Below are positions 1 to 11,076 of a DNA stretch of 64,000 nucleotides, piece by piece (the stretch's first letter is position 1; every line of letters begins with the position of its first letter). Position numbers and translations under genes: made by a program. The notes below the pieces were generated by a model. It had not been told where the DNA came from. It ran no database searches and was given only the letters and a program-made list of their open reading frames with translations. This DNA is from Tethya wilhelma (Eukaryota; Porifera; Demospongiae; Tethyida; Tethyidae): contig CAXIPT010000010.1 in assembly GCA_964030475.1 (NCBI GenBank), positions 316,177 through 380,176 of the forward strand, read 5' to 3'.

Positions 1-47
1 CCGATATCATCAGTTGTAGGACTGGGAAGGTCCTTTGTGAACCAATA
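1..47 (-). pseudogene. 3' fragment of secreted Cys-rich family gene, cut by window edge
   Basis: On the minus strand this reads WFTKDLPSPTTDDI, the segment found near the C terminus of the four complete family members at 1982-11076. The last codons lie beyond the left edge of the window. The residues just upstream (AAKRY instead of the family's Cys-Cys then NNPP) do not match, and no family sequence continues to the right, so this is either a diverged member or a broken copy. Confidence 0.5.
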
Positions 48-1109
48 CCGTTTAGCTGCCAGAACCTGATGTGGCCATATGTATCACATACACTTTTTTT
101 TATTTTTAAGTGCCTCTTCAGGTTTACAAATGGAGCTGAGTTAACTTCTAGGCAGAGCTTGAAAGAGAAAATGGGAAACAAATGCCTGTGGCACTGGAGG
201 GACTCGAACCGCCTACCCATGGGTTGGGAGTCAGAGTCAATGGTGAACAAGCCACCAGGCCACCCCAGTTTTTTGATTGTCTTAGTGCATGCACTTTTTT
301 GGGTTGTCTCAGAACATGCACCTGTTGAGATACCTCAGTGGCTGCCTTTGGAGAATCAAACCTTAGCATTTGCTACATAATTGTGTGTAATTCTGTAGGA
401 AATTCTCAGTGTACAGTTTGTACTATAATTTACAGCATACGGTGACTAAGACTCCCAAATCCATTACTGTAATTGTAATCTGTACACATGCTGCTCCTAC
501 TATACATTTGTATGCAATTGAGATCCTATTCAGGCATTCCTTAGCATGCTCATCTAGAAGGTCAGTGAATTGAGAGCAAATAAACTGCACACTCCCTATT
601 GCACTTCATGCATGCATGCACCACGATGGTGTAATTACCCATTTCCCTGTATAAAGCCTGGACAATTAATTACTAATGGCGGTTGGTGACCGAGCATTAA
701 TCTGAGACTGGCATTTAATTGAGACCTTGTGTAAAAAACATTTGATAAGGTTGTGTTGAAATTTTAGATGGGCCAAGCCTAGTATGATGATGAACTGTCA
801 AGCAGCTCCCTACTGCATGCATGGGACATCATTTTTGTCAGCTTTTCATGCATGGTTCCCATGTATATATATATATATATATATAAGTTTTACGCGGGTT
901 TTACTACCACATGTGTATGCGGTGCACTCGATTTCAATAACCTATAGTGTTTATTACTCAATTTTCCTTAGCTCTCCCTGGCTTTAAAATGAGTCTGGCA
1001 TTTTTGTCAAATGTTTGCTAAGTCTTCAGTAATGAATCACAACTTCTAAGTCTGTCATAAAAACTAACAAGGTATTAGAGAACAGGACATGTTATGTACT
1101 CAATATCAG
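48..1109. other. Non-coding stretch with one SINE-like repeat and an AT run
   Basis: I see no supported gene here. It contains a tRNA-derived SINE-like copy (132-264), a segment around 545-640 resembling the dispersed repeats at 8390 and 12470, and an (AT)n run near 861-884. The short ORFs present have no recognisable features. Confidence 0.5.
132..264 (-). repeat. tRNA-derived SINE-like element, family 1, copy 1
   Basis: The reverse complement begins with a tRNA-like head carrying an A-box-like TGGCCTGGTGG and a B-box GGTTCGAGTCC, followed by a roughly 60-nt tail (AAAATGGGAAAC region in + orientation). The same head and tail occur at 14991-15126. The T-arm stem is too mismatched for a working tRNA, which favours a pol III retroposon. 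Confidence 0.7.
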
Positions 1110-1205
1110 TTATTGTATGTACACTTCGATGAGCTCTAGTTGATTTTCATGAGAGGATGTACCATCATTAACACACTGGCGTAGCTCGATATCATCAATT
1201 GTAGG
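1110..1205 (-). pseudogene. C-terminal fragment of secreted Cys-rich family gene
   Basis: The minus strand reads 31 codons plus stop that match the family's end: PTIDDIELRQC, a diverged linker, then LELIEVYIQ and TAA. Complete members end in LELIELYIQ. Upstream homology stops near 1206, where the sequence enters a dispersed repeat (TTGTGTATAAAGC) also present at about 3870. It looks like the 3' remnant of a deleted array member. Confidence 0.65.
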
Positions 1206-1981
1206 AATCGATAGGCTTATATTTGTGTATAAAGCTATTTAGAGCAGACTTCAAAAAGTTTAGATGCTCTCGATGACAACTCCAACAATTTCAAGAATTT
1301 ATTGTGTGGTTAATTGCACAAAGTTCATGAATTCACTGAGTAGTATCTTGAGTGATTGACCATTTGATAATTCCTAGTACAATATTACTGGGTATGCAAG
1401 AATGGCATTTAAATAATTTAAGATGTAATGTTTTGACCATTATTTGTAGTTTGAATGCCAACTACCATGCAGTAGTCAACAGTTTATTAGCTAATGACAA
1501 ACCATACATCGGGCATTCAGACTTATACTTACATGTATGTAAAATATGTGCAGTTTTAATGCTCTTCACATAGTTTATGAAAGGAGCTAAACTAAGTAGG
1601 ACCGGTGTGGGTTTGAAGTTGCAGCAAATTTTTTGCTGCTTTTTTCTTGCGGTTATTTCTTTGTTCTCTCTTTCCTTAAGTCCGTGCCTCTTCAATCATG
1701 CAGTGGTGGCTGTATGCATGTTTTAAAGCTTATATTGTTCTGTCTTTCTCTGAGAGTATGTAAGCATACATACAGCCAACCCAACATAGTTTTGACAGCA
1801 CTGCCCATTCCTGTAATGAAGTATTTCTACTTGTAACATATATACTACACATTTTGTACAAATTTATAACACTAATATTGAAAAAAGGTACAAGTCTGTC
1901 ACTAAACTATCAAAAATGCATTAAGAATTAGACTTAGTGTTACCATGAATGAGCAAAGACTAATAAAGTGCCCAACATTAG
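1206..1981. repeat. 3' flank of first array gene, duplicated at about 3865-4627
   Basis: No gene is seen. The stretch is closely similar to 3865-4627: both contain the AGAGCAGACTTCAAAAAGTT block, the GCAGCAAATTTTTTGCTGCT block and the ACTAATATTGAAAA block in the same order. It is the 3' half of the tandem duplication unit that also carries the genes at 1982 and 4628. Confidence 0.65.
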
Positions 1982-3349
1982 TTATTGAATGTAGAGCTCA
2001 ATGAGCTCTAGTGGAATGTCAGTGAAGTCTGTACTTTCATAAACACACAGACGTAGTTCTATATCGTCAGTCGTAGGATTGGGCAGGTCCTTTGTGAACC
2101 ATGGAGGGTTGTTGAGCTGACAGCACATGCTATTGGATGAACACCCCTGTCCATCCCAGAGGGGGTCGTCTGGAAAGAATACTCCGTCAATTTCTTCAAA
2201 TTTTGAATGAGGCCAGCTTCTTGTTGTACCACTCTCACAGAAATAATCATCACCAATAAATTGAGGAAGGAGACCTGAAATTTCATGTGAATTATCACAA
2301 GGACAAAGATCTATTTCATCTTGTGTTGGATGATCTCCTTCTGTGTGTCCAGCTGCAAAAGTCCAGATGTGTTGTCGTTCACCGTCAGGTCCATGAGTCA
2401 GACTCACACCATGTAGATATGGATCATTCAGTGTGGTGCTATAATCTAGTTCAGGAAACAAATAATCATGATAGTATTCGCTAAATGCTTGAGCTGATCC
2501 AAATTGATATCCTATGATTCTCCCACAAATTCGGCTGTACTCAGAACCTCCAACACTGAAAATAGTAGAAGAACAAAAGTCACTGTAATAGTCTACATTT
2601 GAGTGACATGTCCTCTTGGAGTATGAAGTCAGTTTGAGTCCAGGAGGACAGTTGTAACTGGTATCAGTCATGTTGATGAAAGCCACTTGCCTCCATTCCA
2701 GACTATACGTATGATAATATTCGTAGTAGTCTCTAAATGCCTGATTTGATCCAAATTGATATCCTATGATTCTCCCACAAACTCGGCTGTATTCAGAACC
2801 TCCAACACTGAATGTAGTAGAAGAACAATAGTCGCTGTTTGTGTCTGCTTGTGAGTGACATGTCCTCTTGGAGTATGAAGTCAGTTTGAGTCCAGGAGGA
2901 CAGTTATAACTGGTATCAGTCATGTTGATGAAAGCCACTTGCCTCCATTCTAGACTACCATTGCCACAAGTGTTTAGTATGGTTGTAGCCAGAGTGGTCT
3001 CTTGTTCTGTTGGTATTTCATCTTTGTCAGTCATAGCCATGCTCTCTTCAGATGCAGTGTTTTCTTTTTCAGTTGTTGCAATAGTTAGCGAATCTTTGTT
3101 TGATGTTGAAATGCTTTGTTCATTTCTAGTCTTTCCTGTTGTTTCGGAAAGTTGCTCAATCAGTGGTCCAAACCTATCTGATATTTCTTGCTTCAATTGG
3201 TCAAACTCTCTAGGGGTACTAGGACACTCTCCTTTCAAAGTCTGGGCCTTATGCACTGTAGCTGCTGCTGCACTGACTTGGAAGTTCCCAGCACTAGTAG
3301 TGATGACTAGAACTAAGGAGATCACGAACAACTTAAGGAAGTAGTTCAT
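1982..3349 (-). CDS. Secreted Cys-rich family protein with duplicated N-terminal module (array member S1)
   Basis: A single-exon ORF of 455 residues. Residues 1 to about 25 form a signal peptide and no later membrane segment is visible, so secretion is inferred. A conserved stretch beginning near residue 40 (GECPSTP, then LKQEISDRFGPLIE) precedes a Thr/Ser/Glu-rich linker up to about 125. The Cys-rich domain follows: WRQVAFINMTDTSYNCP, a Cys-Ser-Ser/FSVGGSEYSR block, CGRIIGYQFGS, GVSLTHGPDG, HIWTFAAG, a CPC motif, DDYFCESG, DPLWDGQGC, WFTKDLPNPTTDDIELRLC and the terminal LELIELYIQ. An 84-residue unit (132-215) is repeated immediately after itself, which the other members lack. I recall this domain from uncharacterised sponge and cnidarian proteins but know no domain name or function. 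It is the first of four same-strand members. Confidence 0.85.
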   Translation of the reverse strand: MNYFLKLFVISLVLVITTSAGNFQVSAAAATVHKAQTLKGECPSTPREFDQLKQEISDRFGPLIEQLSETTGKTRNEQSISTSNKDSLTIATTEKENTASEESMAMTDKDEIPTEQETTLATTILNTCGNGSLEWRQVAFINMTDTSYNCPPGLKLTSYSKRTCHSQADTNSDYCSSTTFSVGGSEYSRVCGRIIGYQFGSNQAFRDYYEYYHTYSLEWRQVAFINMTDTSYNCPPGLKLTSYSKRTCHSNVDYYSDFCSSTIFSVGGSEYSRICGRIIGYQFGSAQAFSEYYHDYLFPELDYSTTLNDPYLHGVSLTHGPDGERQHIWTFAAGHTEGDHPTQDEIDLCPCDNSHEISGLLPQFIGDDYFCESGTTRSWPHSKFEEIDGVFFPDDPLWDGQGCSSNSMCCQLNNPPWFTKDLPNPTTDDIELRLCVYESTDFTDIPLELIELYIQ

Positions 3350-4627
3350 TTTTAGATATAATTATGATATGTTTCGTAGTTGTTGAAACTTTTTGTTCAG
3401 TTGTATATCCTTTTAGTTGTTTTAGAGAGGAAAATATAGCTTGACTGCCAGAACTTTTTAGTGTTAATGTGATTATGGGACCATTTTATACTCGTGCATC
3501 ATGCACATAAGTATTGATTAATGTGTGGCCATATGTTTCACATATACTTTTTGATTGTCTTTAATAGTGCATGCACTTTTTTGTGTTGAGTCAGTACATG
3601 CACCTGTTAATTGAGACCTCAGAATCACACCTCAACATTTGTTACATAATTGTGTGTAATTCTATATAATAAAAAGGCTTTAAAGGCTTCTGTATAATAT
3701 TCTTTATATGTATAATACTGTAGGACACTATCAATGTACAGTTTGTACTTGTTTACAAGTACAAAGTTNCTGATAGCACGCGCTGCAAGCATGGAGCATA
3801 GGGCATGTGCAGTTTTAATTGGTCTCAATTCACTGATGGGTATGCTAAGTGATTGGTTAATTTATAGGATTGTATTTGTGTATAAAGCTATTAAGAGCAG
3901 ACTTCAAAAAGTTTAGGTGCTCTCAATGACAACTCCAATAATTTATTGTGTGGTTAATTGCACACAGTTCATGAATTCACTGAGGAGTATCTTGAGTGAT
4001 TGACTAGTTTAAATTCCCAGTACGGTATTACTGGGTATGCAGGAATGGCATTTAAATAAATTTTAAGATGTAATGTTTTGACCATTATTTGTAATTCGAA
4101 TGCCAACTCCCATGCAGTAGTCAACAGTTTATTGGCTAATGACGAACCATGCATCGGACATTCAGACTTACACTTACATGTATGTAAAGTATGTGCAGTT
4201 TTAATGCTCTTTATACATGGTTTATGAAAGGGGCTAAACTAAGTAGGACCGGTGAGGGTTTGAAGATGCAGCAAATTTTTTGCTGCTTTTTTCTTGCAGC
4301 TAATTCTTTGTTCTCTCTTTCCTTAAGTCCATGCCTCTTCGATCATGCAGTGGTGGCTGTAAGCATGTTTCAAAGCTTATATTGTTCTGTCTTTCTCTGA
4401 GAGTTTGTAAGCATACATACAGCCAACCCAACATATAGTTTTGGCAGCACTGCACCATTCCTGTAAAGAAGTATTTCTACTTGTAACATACTACACATTT
4501 TGTACAAATTAATACCACTAATATTGAAAAGCGGTACAAGTCTGTCACTAAACTATCAAAAACGCATTAAGAATATGACTTAGTGTAACCATGAATGAGC
4601 AAAGACAAGTAAAGTGCCCAGCATTAA
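3350..4627. other. Intergenic, with contig join at 3769 and duplicated flank
   Basis: No gene is seen. The single n at 3769 marks a contig join. Positions 3865-4627 duplicate 1206-1981. A TATAAAA on the minus strand near 3483-3489 is about 135 bp upstream of the start at 3349 and could be its promoter. Confidence 0.45.
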
Positions 4628-5680
4628 TTATTGAATGTAGAGTTCAATGAGCTCTAGTGGAATGTCAGTGAAGTCTGTACTTTCATAAACACACAGACGT
4701 AGTTCTATATCGTCAGTTGTAGGATTGGGCAGGTCCTTTGTGAACCATGGAGGGTTGTTGAGCTGACAGCACGAGCTATTGGATGAACAGCCCTGTCCAT
4801 CCCAAAAGGGGTCGTTTGGAAAGAATACTCCACCAATTTCTTCAAGTTTTGTATGAGGCCAGCTTCTTGTTGTACCACTCTCACAGAAATAATCATCACC
4901 AATAAATTGAGGAAGGAGACCTGGAATTTCATGCGAATTATCACAAGGACAAAGATCTATTTCATCTTGTGGATGATCTCCTTCCGTGTGTCCAGCTGCA
5001 AAAGTCCAGATGTGTTGTCGTTCACCGTCAGGTCCATGAGTCAGACTCACACCATGTAGATATGGATCATTGAGTGTGGTGCTGTAATCTAGTTCAGGAA
5101 ACAAATAATCATAATAGTATTCACTAAATGCTTGAGCTGATCCAAATTGATATCCTATGATTCTCCCACAAACCCGGCTGTACTCAGAACCTCCAACACT
5201 GAAAATAGTAGAAGAACAATAGTCACTGTAATAGTCTACATTTGAGTGACATGTCCTCTTGGAGTAAGAAGTCAGTTTGAGTCCAGGAGGACAGTTGTAA
5301 CTGGTATCAGTCATGTTGATGAAAGCCACTTGCCTCCATTCCAGACTACCATTGCCACAAGTGTTTAGTATAGTTGTAGCCAGAGTGGTCTCTTGTTCCG
5401 TGTCAGTGGTTGCAATAGTTTGATATGCTTCGTCTGATGCTAAAGTGCTTTGTTTAGAAGTAGTCTTTTCCATTGTTTCAGAAAATTGTTCAATCAGAGG
5501 TCCAAACCTGTCTGATATTTCTTGCTTCAATTGGTCAATTTCACTAGGGGTACTAGGACACTCTCCTTGCAAGGTATAAGGCTTGTACTTTTCAGGTGCT
5601 GATGCTGCATGGACTTGAAAGTTTCCAGCACTAGTAGTGATGACTAGGCAGATCACAGTCAGCTTAGTAGAGTAGTTCAT
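4628..5680 (-). CDS. Secreted Cys-rich family protein (array member S2)
   Basis: A single exon, about 350 residues from the Met at 5680. That start is chosen because it gives MNYS plus a clean signal peptide like the other members; a Met four codons upstream (5692) is also open. Architecture: signal peptide, GECPSTPSEIDQLKQEISDR block, short Thr-rich linker, one Cys-rich domain ending DIPLELIELYIQ. It lacks the extra 84-residue unit of S1 but is otherwise its closest paralogue, and the 3' flanks of the two are also duplicated, so they arose from one tandem duplication of about 2.6 kb. Function is unknown; secretion is inferred from the signal peptide. Confidence 0.85.
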   Translation of the reverse strand: MNYSTKLTVICLVITTSAGNFQVHAASAPEKYKPYTLQGECPSTPSEIDQLKQEISDRFGPLIEQFSETMEKTTSKQSTLASDEAYQTIATTDTEQETTLATTILNTCGNGSLEWRQVAFINMTDTSYNCPPGLKLTSYSKRTCHSNVDYYSDYCSSTIFSVGGSEYSRVCGRIIGYQFGSAQAFSEYYYDYLFPELDYSTTLNDPYLHGVSLTHGPDGERQHIWTFAAGHTEGDHPQDEIDLCPCDNSHEIPGLLPQFIGDDYFCESGTTRSWPHTKLEEIGGVFFPNDPFWDGQGCSSNSSCCQLNNPPWFTKDLPNPTTDDIELRLCVYESTDFTDIPLELIELYIQ

Positions 5681-5692
5681 TTTTGCATGCAA

Positions 5693-6763
5693 TATTATTT
5701 ATTGTTGTGTAAATCCTTTGTTCAGTGTAGTCTTTTTGGTTGTTTTGAAGATAAAATATAGATTACTGCAACTGTTACGTTCTTGCAAAACTTGAGTTTT
5801 TATGTTGACTGTAGGAGCATTTTTATCATGCACACATGTAAGTTAGTATTTGGTCATATGTGTCACACATACCTGTTGATTATTTTGACCCATGCAATTT
5901 TATAGTTGAGTAAGCACATGCGTCTTTTGAGTTAGCTGAGGGAATATTTATATCCTGTAGAGAATCAAACCTGGTTACTTAATTAAGTAGCTATACAGGA
6001 TATTCTCTATCTCAAGTGTAATTATAGTGCACGCATGTGGAGGAATGATCTGATTTCATGCATGGTCAAATTTTTATGCTAATCTATTATGGTCGATTTC
6101 TTTGTACATTATGAACTATCTCATGATTTTGTCCCTAGTCAAAACTGATCCATTGTCCAGTTCTGTTGTTGTGTTTGCATGCATGGCCTGGGGACGAGGC
6201 TAGGAGTTGACATTGAGAGCACCTAGTAATTTGATCCATACATACTGCTCTAACAACATAAAAATACAATTATATTATATGAAGTAGTCAGTCAGTCACT
6301 TGGCACACTCCTCAGTGAATTAATGAACTGTGTGCAATCGACAACACGATAATTCTTTCAGTTGTCATCGAGAGCACCTAATTAAACTATTTCATGCATG
6401 AAGTGCATGCGCATACTGCTCTTAAATTACTTTATTTTTACCTTTATACACAATTAATATCCAGGGTGTGAACGGTTTACTCTTTACATGGAAAAGGACT
6501 ATTCTAAAGTCCATGGTTCTTGCCCTTTTGGCATGCATTGAAGGTTGTAAGCATTTTTGAATACTTAGAGACAGCCTCCAACGCAACGTGTATAATTAAA
6601 ATTATGCCAGCATGCCTCTTTTTGTAATGAATTTTTTTTTACTTGGTACACATTTGCACAAATTAATAGAAAAGATAAGTTCATCACTAAGCAAAATTAA
6701 CTGCATAAAATATAAGTGTAACCTTAAATGAGCAAGACAATTAAGTTACGCGTCCAATACTTC
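5693..6763. other. Intergenic with dispersed repeats
   Basis: No gene is seen. Around 6195-6470 are inverted copies of the AGAGCAC/TTGTCAT dispersed repeat found at about 1230 and 3890. A minus-strand block TATATTTTATCTTC near 5745-5757 recurs at the same place upstream of the gene starting at 7886 and may be a shared promoter element. Confidence 0.4.
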
Positions 6764-7886
6764 TTATTGTATGTAGAGTTCAATGAGCTCTAGTGGATGG
6801 TCACTGAAGTCTATACGTAGTATCAAAATCACACAGACGTAGCTCAATATTGTCAGTTGTAGGATTGGATAAGTCCTTTATAAACCATGGAGGGTTGTTG
6901 AACTGACAGCATGTGCTATTGGATGAACACCCCTGTCCATCCCAGAGAGGGTCATCATGATACAATTCCCCTTGTTCAAAATTCCCCTTAAAACGTGGCC
7001 AGATTTTTGTTGTACCACTTTCACAGAAATAATCATCACCAACAAATCGAGGAAGAAGACCATGAGGAATTTCAGTTGATAGATCACAAGGGCATAGACT
7101 TCCAGTATGCGAATGATCTGCTTCAGTGAGTCCAACTGCAAAGGTCCAGATGTGTTCTCGTTGACCATCAGGTCCATGAGTCAGACTCACGCCATCAGCA
7201 TATTGATTATTGAGTGTTTTGCGATAATCTTCATCATGATAATAATAGTTGTAGTACTCACCAAATGCCTGAGCTGATCCAAATTGATATCCTATGATTC
7301 TCCCACAAACTCGGCTGTACTCAGAACCTCCAACACTGAATGTAGTAGAAGAACAATATTCTTCGTAGTCTATGAATATCATTGGGTTACAAGTCCTCTT
7401 AGAATATGGAGCCAATTGGAGCCCATGAGGACAGTTGTAACTGGTATCAGTCATGTTGATGAATGCCACTTGCCTCCATCCCAGTTTACTATTGCCACAA
7501 GTGTTTAGTGTAGTTGTGGCTTGAGTTGTATCTTGGTCTGTTGGTATTTCATCTTTGTCTGTTGTTGTCATGTTCTGTTTAGTAGCTGCAGTGGTTTCTT
7601 TATCAGTAATTGTTGCAGTATGTATGGTTAGAAAATCTTCGTCTGATGTTGAAGTTCTTTGTTCAGATGTAGTCTTTTCCATTGTTTCAGAGAGTTCTTC
7701 AATCAGTGGTCCAATTCTATCTGATATTTCTTGTTTCAATTGGTCAATTTCACTAGGGGTACTAGGACACTCTCCTTGCAAGGTATGGGGCTTGTAATTT
7801 TTTGCTGCTGCTGCACTGACCTTGAAGTTTCCAGCACTAGTAATGATGACTATGCAGATCATGAAGCACTTACTAAAGTAGTTCAT
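6764..7886 (-). CDS. Secreted Cys-rich family protein with C-terminal frameshift (array member S3)
   Basis: The open frame from 7886 runs to a stop at 6801 (361 residues). It has a signal peptide, the GECPSTPSEIDQLKQEISDR block, a longer Thr/Asp linker and one Cys-rich domain with DPLWDGQGC and CESGTT motifs. The frame ends early after LRLCDFDTTY. The normal family ending (LELIELYIQ, stop at 6764-6766) is present just downstream in another frame, so one extra base near 6805-6815 has shifted the frame. Only the last residues are affected, so the protein may still work; a sequencing error is also possible. Neighbours on both sides are paralogues on the same strand. Confidence 0.8.
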
Positions 7887-9945
7887 TTTTGAATATACAA
7901 TATTTTGTTGTTGAAATTCTTTGTTTAGCTAGCTGTAGCCTTTCGGTTGTTTAAAAATTAAGATAAAATATAATTTTACTGCACTTGCCACGTTTGTGCA
8001 AAACTAGTGATTTCATGTGGACTAGGCACTCATTTTTACTCATGAGTCATGCACACTTGTAATAAATGTAATTTAATACAAGGCCATGCACATCTGTGTT
8101 ACATGTACCTTTTGATTGTGTTAGCACATGCATGCACTTATTGATTTAAGTCAGCCCATGCACCTTTGAGTTATAATTGAGGTGATGTTTCTATCCTTGA
8201 GAGAATAAAACCTAATCATTTGGTTACTTAATTAATTACATATAACTCTGTATGTAACCAGACAAGATATTCTCAGTGTAGAGTTTATATCATGTAACTA
8301 CAGTGCACAAAGACCAAGGCTTCCCAATCCACATTGCTATAATATTATACAATTGAGCTCCTATTACTTATTACGTACATATTAATTACTGAGCAAATCC
8401 TCCGTGATTGAGAGCAATTACACGCCCTATAGTGGAATTAAGAATGCTCCATGCATGCACCGTGTGCAATTTGCCAACACTTCTTCAAACCGATGACAGT
8501 TAATTAGTGTCATTGAGAGCACCTAGCTAATTGAACCACACATACTTCTCTTAGTGTACATTTGTGTAGAATAAAGATCCTTTAGCTAATAATCAGTTCA
8601 AATTGCTCATTTACTTGGCATACTCCTGTGTGAATTGATGCACTGTGTGCAATCATTCATGCACAAATTCTTTGAACTGTTGCACGTGCACTATAGAAAT
8701 CTTCCCTTTGCTGACGGTGCAGTGTATTGTGCATGGTCAGACTCACGGAAAGTCCAACATCATAAAAGCCCACTTGTGAATGAAAACTAAAATCCTACAA
8801 GCGATCGACCATGCCTTCAAGTAGGCAGAGTTGAAATAGTTTTCCATATATCATAGTCCGTAGAATTTTCAACAGAAGTTCGTGTTATGTCCATCATTGT
8901 ATAGGCCATTTCTGCATGGCAATGGTTATTCACGTCAATATTTGTGTTGCGCTAGTGGGCCATCTGTGAATTCCTGTCTACCCATGTACGCCATGCACAT
9001 GTACAGTGCAAGGTAGGGCAATAATATTAACATATTAATGTGCAGTTTTAATTGGTCTCAATTCACCGATGAGTATGCTAAGTGATTGGCTAGTTTATAG
9101 GATTTTGGTTGTCTATAAAGGTATAGTAAGGTAGCATGTTCATGCACTTCAAATAGTTTAGATGTGCTCCTTATGACAGCTCCAAGATTTTAAAAAAGTT
9201 ATTGTGTTATTGTGTGGTTGATTACACATGGCTCACTGATCCATGAGGAGTATGTAGGCGATCTCATGCAATTGTATTATTATAAGTATAGTATGTTCTA
9301 ATATAGCTAGGTGCTCTTAATAACAACTCACAGTTATCAACAGTTTGTTAGCTGATTGTGCACTGTACATGGAACATTTGGGCCTGCACTATATGTAATT
9401 AGGGTGTGTGCAGTTGAGTGGGTGTGGTTTGAGCCAATTTATGTTGGGTTTTTTTCTCTAAATTCCATGGGTATAGCCCTTCATGCATTGGCATGTTGGA
9501 AGGCTTTGAGTTCTGTCTTTGTCTGAGAATTTATTTATAAGTATACAGATAGTCAATATATTCCAACTACAACATGTATATATATAGATTAAAGTTATGC
9601 CAGCACTTCTCATTCATGCAATGAAGTTTTTCTACTTTTTATACTGTAATTTGACTAATATTCCCATTGAAGAAATTTTCGTATGTGTCACCATGTGTGA
9701 AAATTAAACACTCGAAATTTTTGATGATCCTTTACAGATACTAGTTGCAGACACTACGTAAGTAGAAAAATTAAACACACAAAAATATAACATGGAATAT
9801 TTTCAACATGAAAATATCTCAAACTACATTACTACACGTTTGCACAAATTAATTATTCTACAGAATAGCGTTATATAAGTTTGTCACTCAACTAAAATTA
9901 AACACAACCATTTATAAGCAAGACAAGTTAAGTGCCCCATTATAG
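7887..9945. repeat. Intergenic with dispersed repeat copies
   Basis: No gene is seen in this 2-kb gap. About 8390-8690 is clearly similar to 12470-12770 (shared blocks: TTACACGCCCTAT, CATGCATGCAC, ACAGTTAATTAGTGTCATTG, CACTGTGTGCAATCAT). About 9055-9260 is a + copy of the repeat near 3830-3995. These look like copies of one AT-rich mobile or satellite-like element scattered through the array. Confidence 0.5.
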
Positions 9946-11076
9946 TTATTGTATGTAAAGTTCAATGAGCTCTAGTGGAAGGTCATTGAAGTGTAGTTTA
10001 TCAAAATTACACAGACGTAGCTCAATATTGTCAGTTGTAGGATTAGGTAGGTCCTTTGTGAACCATGGAGGGTTGTTGAGCTGACAGCATGTGCTATTGG
10101 ATGAACAGCCCTGTCCATCCCAGAGGGGATCGTCATGATACAATTTTCCTTCTCTAAATACCCCACTAAATTCAGCCAGGCCTTTTGTTGTGCCACTCTC
10201 ACAGAAATAATCAGCATCACCAATAAATGGAGGAGGGACACCTGGAAGTTCAATTGGTGCATCACAAGGGCATAGAAGTTGATTTTGTGGATAATCTGCT
10301 TCAGTGAGTCCAACTGCAAAAGTCCAGATGTGTTGTCGTTTTCCAGCAGGTCCATGAGTCAGACTCACACCATCGACATAGGCATCATTGAGTGTGATGT
10401 GATTCTTTTCTTTATAAAGCGAATGATAATTGAATGCCTGATGTGATCCCAATTGATATCCTATGATTCTCCCACAAACTCGGCTGTACTCAGAACCTCC
10501 AACACTGAAAATAGTAGAAGAACAATATTCGTCGTAGTCTATGAATATCATTTGGTTACATGTCCTCTTAGAATATAGAGCCAATTGGAGTCCAGGAGGA
10601 CAGTTGTAACTGGTATCAGTCATGTTGATGAATGCCACTTGCCTCCATCCCAGTTTACCATTGCCACAAGTGTTTAGTGTAGTTGTGGCTTGAGTTGTAT
10701 CTTGGTCTGTTGGTATTTCATCTTTGTCTGTTGTTGCCATTTTCTGTTCAGTAGCTGCAGTGGTTTCTTTATCAGTTGTTGCAGTGGTTTCTTTATCAGT
10801 TGTTGCAGTACGTATAGTTAGAAAATCTTCGTCTGATGTTGAAGTTCTTTGTTTAGATGTAGTCTGTTCTATTGTTTCAGAGAGTTCTTCAATTAGTGGT
10901 CCAATTCTATCTGATATTTCTTGTTTCAATTGGTCAATTTCACTAGGGGTACTAGGACACTCTCCTTGCAAGGTATGGGGCTTGTAATTTTTTGCTGCTG
11001 CTGCACTGACTTTGAAGTTTCCAGCACTAATAATGATGACCAGACAGATCACGAAGCACTTACTAGAGTAGTTCAT
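9946..11076 (-). CDS. Secreted Cys-rich family protein (array member S4)
   Basis: A single exon of 376 residues. A signal peptide (MNYSSKCFVICLVIIISAG) precedes the KPHTLQGECPSTPSEIDQL block, then a Thr linker containing a short internal repeat of TTDKETTA, then one Cys-rich domain ending NDLPLELIELYIQ. It is most similar to S3, sharing the KNYKPHTLQ start and the QRTSTSDEDFLTI linker, so the array has two subgroups (S1/S2 and S3/S4). The central loop between GYQLGSHQAF and GVSLTHGP is the most variable part in all members. Function unknown; secretion inferred. Confidence 0.85.
   Translation of the reverse strand: MNYSSKCFVICLVIIISAGNFKVSAAAAKNYKPHTLQGECPSTPSEIDQLKQEISDRIGPLIEELSETIEQTTSKQRTSTSDEDFLTIRTATTDKETTATTDKETTAATEQKMATTDKDEIPTDQDTTQATTTLNTCGNGKLGWRQVAFINMTDTSYNCPPGLQLALYSKRTCNQMIFIDYDEYCSSTIFSVGGSEYSRVCGRIIGYQLGSHQAFNYHSLYKEKNHITLNDAYVDGVSLTHGPAGKRQHIWTFAVGLTEADYPQNQLLCPCDAPIELPGVPPPFIGDADYFCESGTTKGLAEFSGVFREGKLYHDDPLWDGQGCSSNSTCCQLNNPPWFTKDLPNPTTDNIELRLCNFDKLHFNDLPLELIELYIQ

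Noticed and set aside
188..264. Possible functional tRNA on the minus strand
   Set aside because: The A and B boxes are good but the T-arm and acceptor stems do not pair, and the same sequence with a shared tail recurs at 14991-15126, so it is a SINE-like repeat.
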